Translations under genes and position numbers: made by a program
Part shown: piece by piece, positions 8,616-16,996 of the stretch
Layout of the letters: each line of letters opens with the position of its first letter
Numbering within the stretch: the stretch's first letter is position 1
Notes under the pieces: generated by a model
The model's database searches: none
Seen by the model: the letters and a program-made list of their open reading frames with translations, nothing else
Told to the model about the DNA's origin: nothing
NCBI RefSeq assembly: GCF_020179475.1
Contig: NZ_JAILXZ010000001.1
Coordinates: forward strand, 434,001-498,000
DNA length: 64,000 nt
Source: Novosphingobium huizhouense
Lineage (GTDB): Bacteria; Pseudomonadota; Alphaproteobacteria; Sphingomonadales; Sphingomonadaceae
Reading direction: 5' to 3'

Positions 8616-8785
8616 ACGGCGGCGCGCGCAGTGCTGCCCAAAAAACGGGCAGCGCCTGCGTAAAATTTGTGCACGAAAAAATCGCGGCGACGTAACTTTA
8701 TGGCGCGAGCCGCGGCCAACTCATTCGCTTTGTTGCCCAGCCTGCACAATTCCCGCTTTCGCAACCGCGAGCGATGGCCTAGTGA

Positions 8786-9226
<441 letters not shown>

Positions 9227-9366
9227 ATTGGCGCTCCCCGAACCGGCGCGCCGGGACGGGGAACGTGCAACCGGGGGTGGCCTTGGGACGGGCGGCCTCC
9301 ACCACAACCACCCCTGAAACCCCGCACGGCGCTCACGGCCGGGGCGGGAGAAAAGAAGGATCAGCG

Positions 9367-10776
9367 ATGGCAAGTGCAAAGGACATCCTCGCCCGCATCA
9401 AGGACGAGGAAATCGAGTGGGTCGACCTGCGTTTCACCGATCCCAAGGGCAAGTGGCAGCACCTCACCATGGTCGCCTCGGTCCTGGGTGAAGACGAGCT
9501 GGAAGACGGCCTGATGTTCGACGGTTCGTCGATCGAAGGCTGGAAGGCGATCAACGAGTCGGACATGATCCTCAAGCCCGACCTCACGTCGGTCTTCGTC
9601 GATCCGTTCTCGGCCACGCCGATGCTGATCATCACCTGCGACATCGTCGAGCCCTCGACCGGCGAGCTCTACTCGCGCGACCCGCGCTCGACCGCCAAGC
9701 GCGCCGAAGCCTTCGTCAAGGCCTCGGGCATCGGCGACACCGTCTACGTCGGCCCCGAAGCCGAGTTCTTCCTGTTCGACGACGTCAAGTTCTACGACGG
9801 CTACGACGGCAACGGCTTCCGCATCGACGACGTCGAGCTGCCGACCAACACCAACAAGGACTACGAAGGCGGCAACCTCGGCCACCGTCCGGGCGTGAAG
9901 GGCGGCTACTTCCCGGTCGCGCCGGTCGACAGCTGCGTCGACATCCGCGGCGAGATGGTCAAGACCATGCTCGACATGGGCCTGCCCTGCGACAAGCACC
10001 ACCACGAAGTCGCCGCCGCGCAGCACGAGCTCGGCCTGACCTTCGGCACGCTCGTCCAGACCGCCGACCGCATGCAGGTCTACAAGTACGTCGTGCAGCA
10101 GGTCGCCGCCGCCTACGGCAAGTCGGCGACCTTCATGCCCAAGCCGATCAAGGGCGACAACGGCTCGGGCATGCACACCCACATGTCGATCTGGGATTCG
10201 GGCAAGCCGCTGTTCGCCGGCAACGGCTATGCCGGCCTGTCGGACATGTGCCTGTACTTCATCGGCGGCGTGATCAAGCACGCCAAGGCGCTCAATGCGT
10301 TCACCAACCCGACCACCAACAGCTACAAGCGCCTGGTGCCGGGCTACGAAGCCCCCGTGCTGCTCGCCTACTCGGCGCGCAACCGCTCGGCCTCGTGCCG
10401 CATTCCCTACGGCGCCGGCGCCAAGGCGAAGCGCGTCGAATTCCGCTTCCCCGACGCGATGGCCAACCCCTACCTGTGCTACTCGGCGCTGCTGATGGCG
10501 GGCCTCGACGGGATCAAGAACAAGATCCACCCCGGCGAAGCCATGGACAAGAACCTCTACGACCTGCCCCCGGCAGAGCTCGCCCAGGTTCCGACCGTCT
10601 GCGGTTCGCTTCGCGAGGCCCTGGAATCGCTCGAAGCCGACCACGCCTTCCTCCTCGAAGGTGGCGTGTTCACCAAGGACCAGATCGAAGCCTACATGGA
10701 ACTCAAGTGGCCCGAAGTGCTGCGCTGGGAAACCACGCCCTCGGCCGTCGAGTTCGACATGTACTACTCGGCCTGA
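9367..10776 (+). CDS. glnA: Glutamine synthetase, type I
   Basis: A 469-residue GSI. Visible motifs are FDGSSIEGW near the N-terminus, PEAEFFLFD (metal ligands), the ATP-binding [16 protein letters not shown], and [13 protein letters not shown]. The adenylylation site is the Tyr at about 398 (DKNLYDLPP), so it is expected to be regulated by GlnE. It makes glutamine from glutamate and ammonia as a dodecamer. The ATG at 9367 follows AGAAAAGAAGGA with good spacing. It is 140 bp from glnB; the shared sigma-54-type promoter implies nitrogen control of both. Confidence 0.97.
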   Translation: MASAKDILARIKDEEIEWVDLRFTDPKGKWQHLTMVASVLGEDELEDGLMFDGSSIEGWKAINESDMILKPDLTSVFVDPFSATPMLIITCDIVEPSTGELYSRDPRSTAKRAEAFVKASGIGDTVYVGPEAEFFLFDDVKFYDGYDGNGFRIDDVELPTNTNKDYEGGNLGHRPGVKGGYFPVAPVDSCVDIRGEMVKTMLDMGLPCDKHHHEVAAAQHELGLTFGTLVQTADRMQVYKYVVQQVAAAYGKSATFMPKPIKGDNGSGMHTHMSIWDSGKPLFAGNGYAGLSDMCLYFIGGVIKHAKALNAFTNPTTNSYKRLVPGYEAPVLLAYSARNRSASCRIPYGAGAKAKRVEFRFPDAMANPYLCYSALLMAGLDGIKNKIHPGEAMDKNLYDLPPAELAQVPTVCGSLREALESLEADHAFLLEGGVFTKDQIEAYMELKWPEVLRWETTPSAVEFDMYYSA

Positions 10777-10802
10777 TCTTCGGATCACGCGAGACAAGAA
10801 AG

Positions 10803-10830
10803 GGGCGTCCGGGAAACCGGGCGCCCTTTT
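10803..10830 (+). terminator. Rho-independent terminator after glnA
   Basis: A 10-bp stem (GGGCGTCCGG / CCGGGCGCCC, one G-T pair) with a GAAA tetraloop is followed by TTTT. It starts 26 bp after the glnA stop. Confidence 0.85.
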
Positions 10831-10937
10831 CGTTGGGGGTGCGATGCACCCTACGCGCTGCCATGCGCTGCGATGGGCGGACGTTGGATGATCGCTAGCG
10901 TCCAGCACCAGACCAGCCCCGACAAACGAGAGTTCCG

Positions 10938-11190
10938 TCACCCCGGGCTTGACGCGTCGCATCCGGGATGACGGGCAGAAAACTGAAGCCGCGGGTGATC
11001 CCCGCAGAAGGCCAGCATCGGCCACGCTGAAACAGTGGCACCGGCCGCGCCCCACCATCCTCCCCTGGAAGGGGAGGGGGACCACCCGAAGGGTGGTGGA
11101 GGGGTAACGAAAGAACGCGAAGGTTCGCGCCGGTCGCTACCCCTCCGTCGCCCCGTGCGGGGCGCCACCTCCCCTGTCAGGGGAGGATGA
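10938..11190 (+). repeat. Tandem repeat block 1
   Basis: The block opens with TCACCCCGGGCTTGACGCG and a CATCCGGGATGACGGG segment. It continues through GTGATCCCCGCAGAAGGCC and ends with the structured hairpin element (copy B, 11055-11190). A near-identical block begins exactly 317 bp later. Differences are scattered substitutions and a pair of compensating 1-bp indels. Confidence 0.85.
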
Positions 11191-11254
11191 TGCGGGCAGA
11201 GCGCGCTACGGCTTCCCGCCAAATCGAGACGTAGTCTTCACCCGGCGATATCCC

Positions 11255-11507
11255 TCACCCCGGGCTTGGCGCGTCGAGCCCGGGATGACGGGCAGGAAAA
11301 ATGAAGCCGCGGGTGATCCCCGCAGAAGGCCAGCATCGGCCACCCTCAAACAGTAGCACCGACTTCGCCCACCATCCTCCCCTGGAAGGGGAGGGGGACC
11401 GCCCGAAGGGTGGGGGAGGGGTAACGCAAGAACGCAAAGGTTCGCGCCGGTCGCTACCCCTCCGTCGCCCCGTGCGGGGCGCCACCTCCCCTGTCAGGGG
11501 AGGATGA
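11255..11507 (+). repeat. Tandem repeat block 2
   Basis: Second copy of the 253-bp block, with the same order of sub-elements. It opens TCACCCCGGGCTTGGCGCG, carries the GTGATCCCCGCAGAAGGCC segment, and ends in the structured hairpin element (copy C, 11372-11507). It ends 10 bp before the stop codon of the OmpA-family gene and may act as its 3' boundary. Confidence 0.85.
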
Positions 11508-11517
11508 CGGCCGACCA

Positions 11518-12426
11518 TCAGCCGCCGTTATCGACCGCCTTGCTCACCAGCACGTTGATCGCCACGCGGCGGTTCTGCGCCTTGCCTTCGGGCGTCGAGT
11601 TGTCCGCCGCCGGGTCGGCCTTGGCCATGCCGGTGGGGGTCAGCATGCGGTAGGGCTTCCAGTGGCAGACCTGCTGCAGGTAGTTGGTCACCCGCGCCGC
11701 GCGCTTTTCGCTCAGCGTCTGGTTGTAATCGTCGCCGCCGACCGAATCGGTATAGCCGATGACCAGCAGCAGCGCGTTCTCGTTGGCTTCGGCCTGGCTC
11801 GCGGCGGCGCAGAGCTCGGTCTTGGCCTGGGCCGAAAGGTTCGACTTGCCGGTGTCGAAATAGACGTTGCTGGTGCTCTTGACGTTGTACTTGTCGATGT
11901 CGCCGAAGCGGGCGCGCAGCGCCTCGGTCGCGGCGGTCTGCTCGGCGAAGCCCTGCGCGGTGCCGGTGCGGATCATGTTGGCGGTCTTGAGGTCGCCGTT
12001 CTTGAAGGTGATCTCGCTCGCCATCAGCGCGCCGCCAGCCTGCAGCGTCTTGACCGTCACCGGCAGGCCGTTGATCAGCGCCGCGCGGTCGAGCTTGGCG
12101 CTCGACTGCAGGAAGCCGCGCTTGCCGCGGATCTTCGTCGCATCGCTCACCGTCACCACGGTGCGCGCGCCGTCGGCGCCCAGGATCTCGACCTGGTCGC
12201 CCTTGCGCGCGGAAATGTTGCCGCTGACCTCGGGGCCGGCGACGGCCTGCGCCGAGGCGCTCGCCTGCAGCGAATCCGAGGGCGCGGAATTGTCCATCGT
12301 CTGGCCCGCGCCCTGCTGCGCCATCGGGTCCTGCCCGCCCATGGTGCCCTGCGCCGAAACCGCGCCGGCCGAAACCAGCATCATCACGGGCGCAATCAGC
12401 CCCGCCGTCTTGAGGGAAACACGCAT
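11518..12426 (-). CDS. OmpA family outer-membrane protein
   Basis: A 302-residue protein. It has a signal peptide (MRVSLKTAGLIAPVMMLVSAGAVSAQ), a Gln/Ala/Ser-rich segment, a middle domain of about 100 residues (KGDQVEILGADGARTVV onward), and a C-terminal OmpA-like peptidoglycan-binding domain. That domain includes VYFDTGKSNLS, LLVIGYTDSVGGDDYNQTLSEKRA and NRRVAINV. The domain links the outer membrane or periplasmic protein to peptidoglycan. The N-terminal part is not an OmpA beta-barrel that I can recognise. The start at ATG 12426 gives a clean signal peptide; an ATG 18 bases upstream is possible. Confidence 0.87.
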   Translation of the reverse strand: MRVSLKTAGLIAPVMMLVSAGAVSAQGTMGGQDPMAQQGAGQTMDNSAPSDSLQASASAQAVAGPEVSGNISARKGDQVEILGADGARTVVTVSDATKIRGKRGFLQSSAKLDRAALINGLPVTVKTLQAGGALMASEITFKNGDLKTANMIRTGTAQGFAEQTAATEALRARFGDIDKYNVKSTSNVYFDTGKSNLSAQAKTELCAAASQAEANENALLLVIGYTDSVGGDDYNQTLSEKRAARVTNYLQQVCHWKPYRMLTPTGMAKADPAADNSTPEGKAQNRRVAINVLVSKAVDNGG

Positions 12427-12726
12427 CTCGTCACTCCTTGCCAATGCGTCTGAACCGTTCGGGTGTTCACCCCGCTATTGCTGGCGCATGAATGCAACAG
12501 GCCGCCTGCCCGTTCCGCCGGGCAGGACGCGACGGACTTGCGACGAGCCGAGCCGTGCGCGCAACTCGGCGCAGGGCATCGCTCGTCCTGTCCTACAGTG
12601 CCCGACCTCGGCTATCGTTGCGCGATGACCCGGCTTCGCCCTGTCCCCGTCACCCCGCCAAGCGGCGTTCGCGCTGCTGCACCGCGCCCCCGGGCGCTGC
12701 ATTGTGCACCGCAGCATTCCCCTCGG

Positions 12727-12749
12727 ATTGATCGACAAAGTCGATCAAT
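12727..12749. promoter_or_regulatory. Perfect 10-bp-arm palindrome, possible operator
   Basis: Arms ATTGATCGAC and GTCGATCAAT flank AAA. The A/T-ended, GATC-containing symmetry and the 23-bp size suit a dimeric regulator site (for example a LysR-type T-N11-A site); it could also form a hairpin. It is 238 bp upstream of the CHAP gene and 301 bp upstream of the OmpA-family gene. Regulator unknown. Confidence 0.45.
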
Positions 12750-12950
12750 CGCGCCCGAAAGATCGAATGCAATTATTCTCCAGGACAGTGTAAACCCCGT
12801 AAACCCCCCTCGCCTTTGGCGGGTGCTTTTGCGGCGCGAAAAGTTGCACTGGCGCGGGAACTTGGGTGGTGGTGCGCGCATTTTATCCACAGCCCTTCGC
12901 ACGTGCGGGACGAATCGTTGGCCGTGCGGGGCGAGTTGCGCCGCGCCGAA

Positions 12951-12968
12951 CTGTGCGAATCCGCACAG
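12951..12968. promoter_or_regulatory. 7-bp inverted repeat just before the CHAP gene
   Basis: CTGTGCG and CGCACAG are separated by AATC, ending 18 bp before the ATG at 12987. The position fits either an operator or a leader hairpin close to the ribosome-binding region. Confidence 0.35.
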
Positions 12969-12986
12969 CGCCCTAGAACGGCTCGC

Positions 12987-13499
12987 ATGCTTCGTGTCGC
13001 GCTTGCTTCGTTCCTCGCCTTCCTCTCGCTCGCCCTGCTCCCCGCCGAGGCCCACGCCCGGCTGCAGTGCGTCGCCTATGCGCGCCAGATCGGCGAGGTT
13101 CAGCTGTCGGGCAACGGTCGCGACTGGTGGGGCAATGCCGCCGGGGTCTATGCCCGCGGCGCCCGGCCCCAGGCGGGCGCGGTGCTGGCGTTCAAGGCGA
13201 GCGGCGCGATGCCCTACGGCCATGTCGCGGTGGTGAAGAAGGTGGTCGACGATCGCCACATCCTGATCGACCACGCCAACTGGTCGGCCCCCGGCCTGAT
13301 CGAGCGCGGCGTCGAAGTGGTCGACATCTCGCCCGCCGGCGACTGGAGCCAGGTGCGCGTGTGGTACGGCAAGACCCGCGCGCTGGGCCTGCGCCCCTCG
13401 CCCACCTTCGGCTTCATCTATCCGGGCGCGGCGCCCTCCGGCACGCCCGTCACCGTCACCGCCAGCGCCGAACCGGCGCTGCGCGCCGCCAACGGCTGA
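12987..13499 (+). CDS. Secreted CHAP-domain protein (putative peptidoglycan hydrolase)
   Basis: A 170-residue protein with a signal peptide (MLRVALASFLAFLSLALLPAEAHA). It is followed at once by a CHAP domain: Cys28 in LQCVAYAR, His79 in MPYGHVAVV and Asn98 in IDHANW are the likely catalytic triad. CHAP enzymes are amidases or endopeptidases of peptidoglycan. The first domain residues directly follow the signal peptide, so nearly the whole mature protein is the CHAP fold plus a short tail. The ATG at 12987 is chosen for the signal peptide. It lies 129 bp upstream of the GH24 lysozyme gene on the same strand. Confidence 0.85.
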   Translation: MLRVALASFLAFLSLALLPAEAHARLQCVAYARQIGEVQLSGNGRDWWGNAAGVYARGARPQAGAVLAFKASGAMPYGHVAVVKKVVDDRHILIDHANWSAPGLIERGVEVVDISPAGDWSQVRVWYGKTRALGLRPSPTFGFIYPGAAPSGTPVTVTASAEPALRAANG

Positions 13500-13628
13500 G
13501 GGCGGTTGCGCCAAAGCGGCGGCACTCGCGCTTTCCTACGCCAGGCCCTGTGATACATTCCCGCTCGAGGCGATAACGAGCCCCGGGTCGCACCTGCTGC
13601 CGCACCATGCCGCAGCAAAGGACGGGGA

Positions 13629-14270
13629 ATGAACCGAAAGCCGATCTTCGACGCCGTGCGCAGGATGCTCGGGCGCGGATTTTCGACGCAGGAGGTCAAA
13701 CTGCTCGACAAGGCGATCGATGCGGCAACCGGCTCGCTCGGGGCCAACCTCGCGCCGGACAGCCCGGCGGCCTCCGCGCCGTCCGCCGGCGAAGCCTCTG
13801 GCGCGGCAAGGGCGCTCGGGCCGGCCGGCCAGAAGCTGATCAAGGCGTGGGAGAGCTGCGGCCGCCTGCGCGCCGACGGGCGCTACGAGGCCTATCCCGA
13901 TCCCGGCAGCGCCGACGGCCGGCCCTGGACGATCGGCTGGGGCTCGACCGGCGCGGACATCGCGCGCGGCACGGTCTGGACCCGCGCGCAGTGCGATGCG
14001 CGCTTTGCCGCCGACATCGCCCGCTATGTCGCCGAAGTCGACCGCGCCGTCGGGCCGGCGCCGACCACGCCGAACCAGTTCGACGCGCTGGTCTCGTTCC
14101 ACTACAACACCGGGGCGATCTTCTCCGCGACGCTGACCCGGCTGCACACCGAGGGCCGATATGCCGAGGCGGCGGAGCAATTCGGCAACTGGATCTACAA
14201 CAACCACAAGCCGATGACCGGCCTCGTCAGGCGGCGCGCGGCCGAAGCGAAACTTTACGCCACCCCCTGA
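13629..14270 (+). CDS. GH24 lysozyme-like muramidase
   Basis: A 213-residue protein with a T4-lysozyme-type (GH24) domain from about residue 66. The Glu75-Asp91-Thr101 triad is visible (IKAWESCG, AYPDPG, PWTIGWGST). The Glu-to-Asp spacing is longer than in T4 lysozyme because of a small insertion. NQFDALVSFHYNTG and MTGLVRRRAAEAKL are further family hallmarks. The N-terminal ~60 residues are an Ala/Ser-rich extension with no clear signal peptide. No other phage gene is near, so a domesticated or chromosomal cell-wall enzyme is likelier than an active prophage endolysin. Confidence 0.87.
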   Translation: MNRKPIFDAVRRMLGRGFSTQEVKLLDKAIDAATGSLGANLAPDSPAASAPSAGEASGAARALGPAGQKLIKAWESCGRLRADGRYEAYPDPGSADGRPWTIGWGSTGADIARGTVWTRAQCDARFAADIARYVAEVDRAVGPAPTTPNQFDALVSFHYNTGAIFSATLTRLHTEGRYAEAAEQFGNWIYNNHKPMTGLVRRRAAEAKLYATP

Positions 14271-14301
14271 ACCGAGAGCGCCGGCGGAAGCGGGGGGAGA
14301 A

Positions 14302-16602
14302 TCAGCCCGCCAGGCGCAGCAGCTCGCCGCGCTCGCGCCGCCACAGCAGGCCGCGCGCCTCGCCGACCGGCAGCGCCTTCCAGAACAGGTGGCCCTGGAC
14401 CAGCTCGCAGCCCGCGGCCTGGACCAGCCGCCGCTGCACTTCGGTCTCCACCCCTTCGGCCACGACCTTCATCCGCAGCGTGTGGCCGAGCGAGACGATC
14501 GCGCAGAGGATCGAATGGGCGTCGCTGTCGCCCTCGATGTTCTGGACGAACGAGCGGTCGATCTTGATCCGCTCGAACTGGAACGAGCGCAGGTAGGACA
14601 GCGAGGAGTAGCCGATGCCGAAGTCGTCGAGCGCGATGCGGAAGCCCATCCGGTTGAGCTCGCGCAGCACCTCGAGCACGTGCTCGGAGCGGTCGAGCAT
14701 GATCCCCTCGGTCACTTCGAGCACGATCCGGCGCGGGTCGACCCCGGTCTCGGCGACGATCCCGGCGATCGTCGGGAGGAAGTCGGCGGCCATGATCTGC
14801 AGCGGCGAGAGGTTGACCGACACGTCGCAGGCGGGCCAGCTGCGGCACTCGCGGAAGACGTGGCGCAGCATCCAGTTGCCCAGCGGGATCATCAGCCCGC
14901 CCTGCTCGGCGATCGGCACGAACAGGCCGGGGCGGATCTCGCCGCGCTCGGGGTGGGTCCAGCGCAGCAGCGCCTCGAAGCCCTGGATCGCGCCGTCCTC
15001 GATCGCCACCACCGGCTGGTAGGCGACCGAAAGTTCGTCGCGGGTGATCGCCCGGCGCAGCTCGGTCTCCATCTCGCGGCGCAGCTTGACCGAGGCGTCC
15101 ATGTCGCGGGTGAAGCGGCGGTAGCGCGCGCGCCCGCGCTGCTTGGCGCGGTAGAGCGCGATGTCGGCGCGGCGCAGCAGCTCGCCCGGGTCCTCGCTCT
15201 GTTCCGGGCCCCAGCTGATGCCGCACGAGCAGGTGACGTCGAGCGCGTTGCCCGAGATCACGAACGGCTCGCGCATCAGCGCCATGATCTCCCGCCCGAG
15301 CGCATCGGCGGCGGCGACCCCGCCGCTCGCCCGGCGCATCAGCACGAATTCGTCGCCGCCGAAGCGCGACAGGAAATCGCCCTCGGGCAGCGCCCGGCGC
15401 AGCCGCAGCGCGACCTGGCGGACCAGCTCGTCGCCGACGTGGTGGCCGAGCGTGTCGTTGACCACCTTGAAGCTGTCGATGTCGAGATAGGCGACGAACA
15501 CGTCGCCCGCGGCGCGCCCGCCGATGCAGGCGTTCAGTTCGGCGCGCAGGCGCTGCATGTAGTGGACGCGGTTGGGCAGGCCCGACATCGCATCGTGCAG
15601 CGCGTTGTGCTGCGCCTGCGCCTCGCTCGCCAGCAGCTCGCGCGCGGCGCGGCGCATGCGCCGCACGATGATCGCGCCGCCAAGCACGACGCCGAGGAAG
15701 AACAGGATGTAGGTCGCGAGCAGGGGCGCGGTGCGCCGCACGATCGTCGGCCCCGGCGTCTTGGCCCGCCACGCGATCCACCCGATCCGCCCGCTGCCCG
15801 CTTCGTCGAGCGCGATCGCGTTGAGATCGGCCGCCGGCCGGTCCGCGCTGAAGCGGAGATCGGGCAGCAGCAGGTCCTGCCGCATCTGCGCGAGCGTCGC
15901 GCCTTCGATGAAGCGCAGGCTGGCGACATAGGCCGGCGCGCGCGCGAGCAGCGCGTAGTCTCGGTCGGGCACGATCGAGGCGACGGCGAGGAACGCCGGA
16001 CGGCCCTGGTAGAGCACCGGCCGCGCCGCCCAGCGGGTGAGCGGGCGGCCCGCCGCGTCGGCCGGCCAGGCGCCGTCGGCAAGCGCCAGCGTCCGCTCGG
16101 CCTTGCCGAAGGTCGCCCCCTCGGCGCGGGCGCGCTCGAGCAGCTGCGCGAGGTCGGCCGCCAGCGCCGGATCCAGCGCGGCGGCGACCGGCCGGCCTTG
16201 CGCCCAGGCGTGGACCGGCCGGCCGTCCGGGCGCAGCAGGTAGAGCCGGTCGGTCTCGAAGTTGTTCCAGAAGAAGGCGCCGAGGTAATAGTTCGCCCAG
16301 GCCCGATCATCGCCGATGACCGCCTTGCGCATCGCATCGTCCCAGGTCAGCTGGACCTTCTGCATCGCCACGAAATCGCGCATCGCCCGGTCGAGGTACT
16401 GGCGCGCGAGCCCGCGCTCGTCCTCGCGGGCGAGGTCGTCGGCAACGCTGGTCGAATGGTTGAACGCCGCGACCAGCGCGAGCGAGAGCGACAGCAGCGC
16501 GACGAAGGTCGCCAGCGCGACCCAGCCGGTGCGCAGGCCTTCGGCCATCCGCCGTGCGGCGCGCCTGCGCGTGATGGATCTCGCCGTCCCCATGCGGGAC
16601 AT
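14302..16602 (-). CDS. Bifunctional GGDEF/EAL cyclic-di-GMP protein with CHASE4-like sensor
   Basis: A 766-residue membrane protein. TM1 is at about residues 27-47, a periplasmic sensor region of ~240 residues resembles CHASE4 (TWDDAMRKAV, WANYYLGAFFWNNFETD), and TM2 is at about 294-314. A GGDEF domain follows with the motif at 415-419 (RFGGDEFV), then an EAL domain with EAL at 543-545. NLSPLQ, LEVTEGI, DDFGIGYSSL, KIDRSF, AEGVET and QGHLF are all present. Both catalytic signatures are intact, so it could make and degrade c-di-GMP; which activity dominates cannot be read from sequence. It is convergent with the lysozyme gene. Confidence 0.93.
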   Translation of the reverse strand: MSRMGTARSITRRRAARRMAEGLRTGWVALATFVALLSLSLALVAAFNHSTSVADDLAREDERGLARQYLDRAMRDFVAMQKVQLTWDDAMRKAVIGDDRAWANYYLGAFFWNNFETDRLYLLRPDGRPVHAWAQGRPVAAALDPALAADLAQLLERARAEGATFGKAERTLALADGAWPADAAGRPLTRWAARPVLYQGRPAFLAVASIVPDRDYALLARAPAYVASLRFIEGATLAQMRQDLLLPDLRFSADRPAADLNAIALDEAGSGRIGWIAWRAKTPGPTIVRRTAPLLATYILFFLGVVLGGAIIVRRMRRAARELLASEAQAQHNALHDAMSGLPNRVHYMQRLRAELNACIGGRAAGDVFVAYLDIDSFKVVNDTLGHHVGDELVRQVALRLRRALPEGDFLSRFGGDEFVLMRRASGGVAAADALGREIMALMREPFVISGNALDVTCSCGISWGPEQSEDPGELLRRADIALYRAKQRGRARYRRFTRDMDASVKLRREMETELRRAITRDELSVAYQPVVAIEDGAIQGFEALLRWTHPERGEIRPGLFVPIAEQGGLMIPLGNWMLRHVFRECRSWPACDVSVNLSPLQIMAADFLPTIAGIVAETGVDPRRIVLEVTEGIMLDRSEHVLEVLRELNRMGFRIALDDFGIGYSSLSYLRSFQFERIKIDRSFVQNIEGDSDAHSILCAIVSLGHTLRMKVVAEGVETEVQRRLVQAAGCELVQGHLFWKALPVGEARGLLWRRERGELLRLAG

Positions 16603-16730
16603 CCTTGGCGCAGCGATCCGAAGAAAAGGTTAGCGCGCCTTACGCCTTGCGCCGTGGAACCGCCGCGCACGGCCCGGGTTCTGCAGACGAGACAGCTCCA
16701 CTTCGGAGCGAACCCGAGCGGAGAGATCCC

Positions 16731-16880
16731 ATGCTTCTGACCATCGCGCTTGTCCTGCTCGTCCTCTGGGCGCTCGGCGTCTTCGCCTTCAAGGTGACCG
16801 CGGGAGTCATCCATATCCTGCTGGTGCTGGCGATCATCGTCGGCCTGGTCCAGCTGTTCCGCGGCCGCCGAACCGTCTGA
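16731..16880 (+). CDS. Small two-helix membrane protein (lmo0937 family-like)
   Basis: A 49-residue protein, MLLTIALVLLVLWALGVFAF..., made of two hydrophobic helices joined by a short loop (KVTAGVIH) and ending in FRGRRTV. Size and pattern match the lmo0937/DUF5670 family of tiny membrane proteins, whose function is unknown. The ATG at 16731 follows GGAGAGATCCC. It is divergent from the GGDEF/EAL gene with 128 bp between starts. Confidence 0.75.
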   Translation: MLLTIALVLLVLWALGVFAFKVTAGVIHILLVLAIIVGLVQLFRGRRTV

Positions 16881-16996
16881 CCCGGCAATTCGTCTCTCGG
16901 GCGGTCGCTTTGCCTGCGAGACGGGTTGCAATCCGCCACGCGATGCTGCCATCCTCTCCCGGTGATTCCTTAATCAGGTAACTGGGAGTGAATGCG

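Larger units (their letters stand above)
10777..11517. other. 741-bp non-coding gap built of tandem repeats
   Basis: No gene is supported between glnA and the OmpA-family gene. After the terminator comes a small hairpin at 10837-10851 (GGGTGC/GCACCC), then two copies of a ~253-bp block 317 bp apart, separated by 64 bp of unrelated sequence. Minus-strand open frames across the blocks are repeat-derived. Confidence 0.8.
12427..12986. other. 560-bp gap between divergent genes, with palindromes and no clear gene
   Basis: This gap separates the divergent OmpA-family and CHAP genes. Frames within it give no recognisable protein. It holds two good palindromes (12727-12749 and 12951-12968) and a single TTATCCACA (perfect DnaA-box sequence) at 12883-12891. 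Locally AT-rich runs near 12760-12800 contrast with the surrounding GC-rich DNA. Confidence 0.6.

Noticed and set aside
10938..11507. Repeats considered as a CRISPR array
   Set aside because: There are only two long, imperfect copies separated by 64 bp, no short regular spacers and no cas genes.
10938..11518. Minus-strand open frames of about 90 codons over each repeat block
   Set aside because: They are two copies of the same translated repeat and rich in Pro, Gly, Arg and Ser, with no ribosome-binding sites.
12883..12891. A perfect DnaA-box sequence TTATCCACA, perhaps part of an origin
   Set aside because: Only one box was seen; no cluster, no AT-rich unwinding region and no dnaA, hemE or parAB gene nearby.
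13629..14270. Lysozyme gene as a sign of a prophage
   Set aside because: No integrase, portal, capsid, tail or holin gene lies nearby, and composition matches the surroundings.
14389..16740. A 783-codon open frame on the plus strand opposite the GGDEF/EAL gene
   Set aside because: Its composition (Arg, Gln, His, Ala) is typical of a codon-shadow frame, and the minus-strand protein has complete domain motifs.
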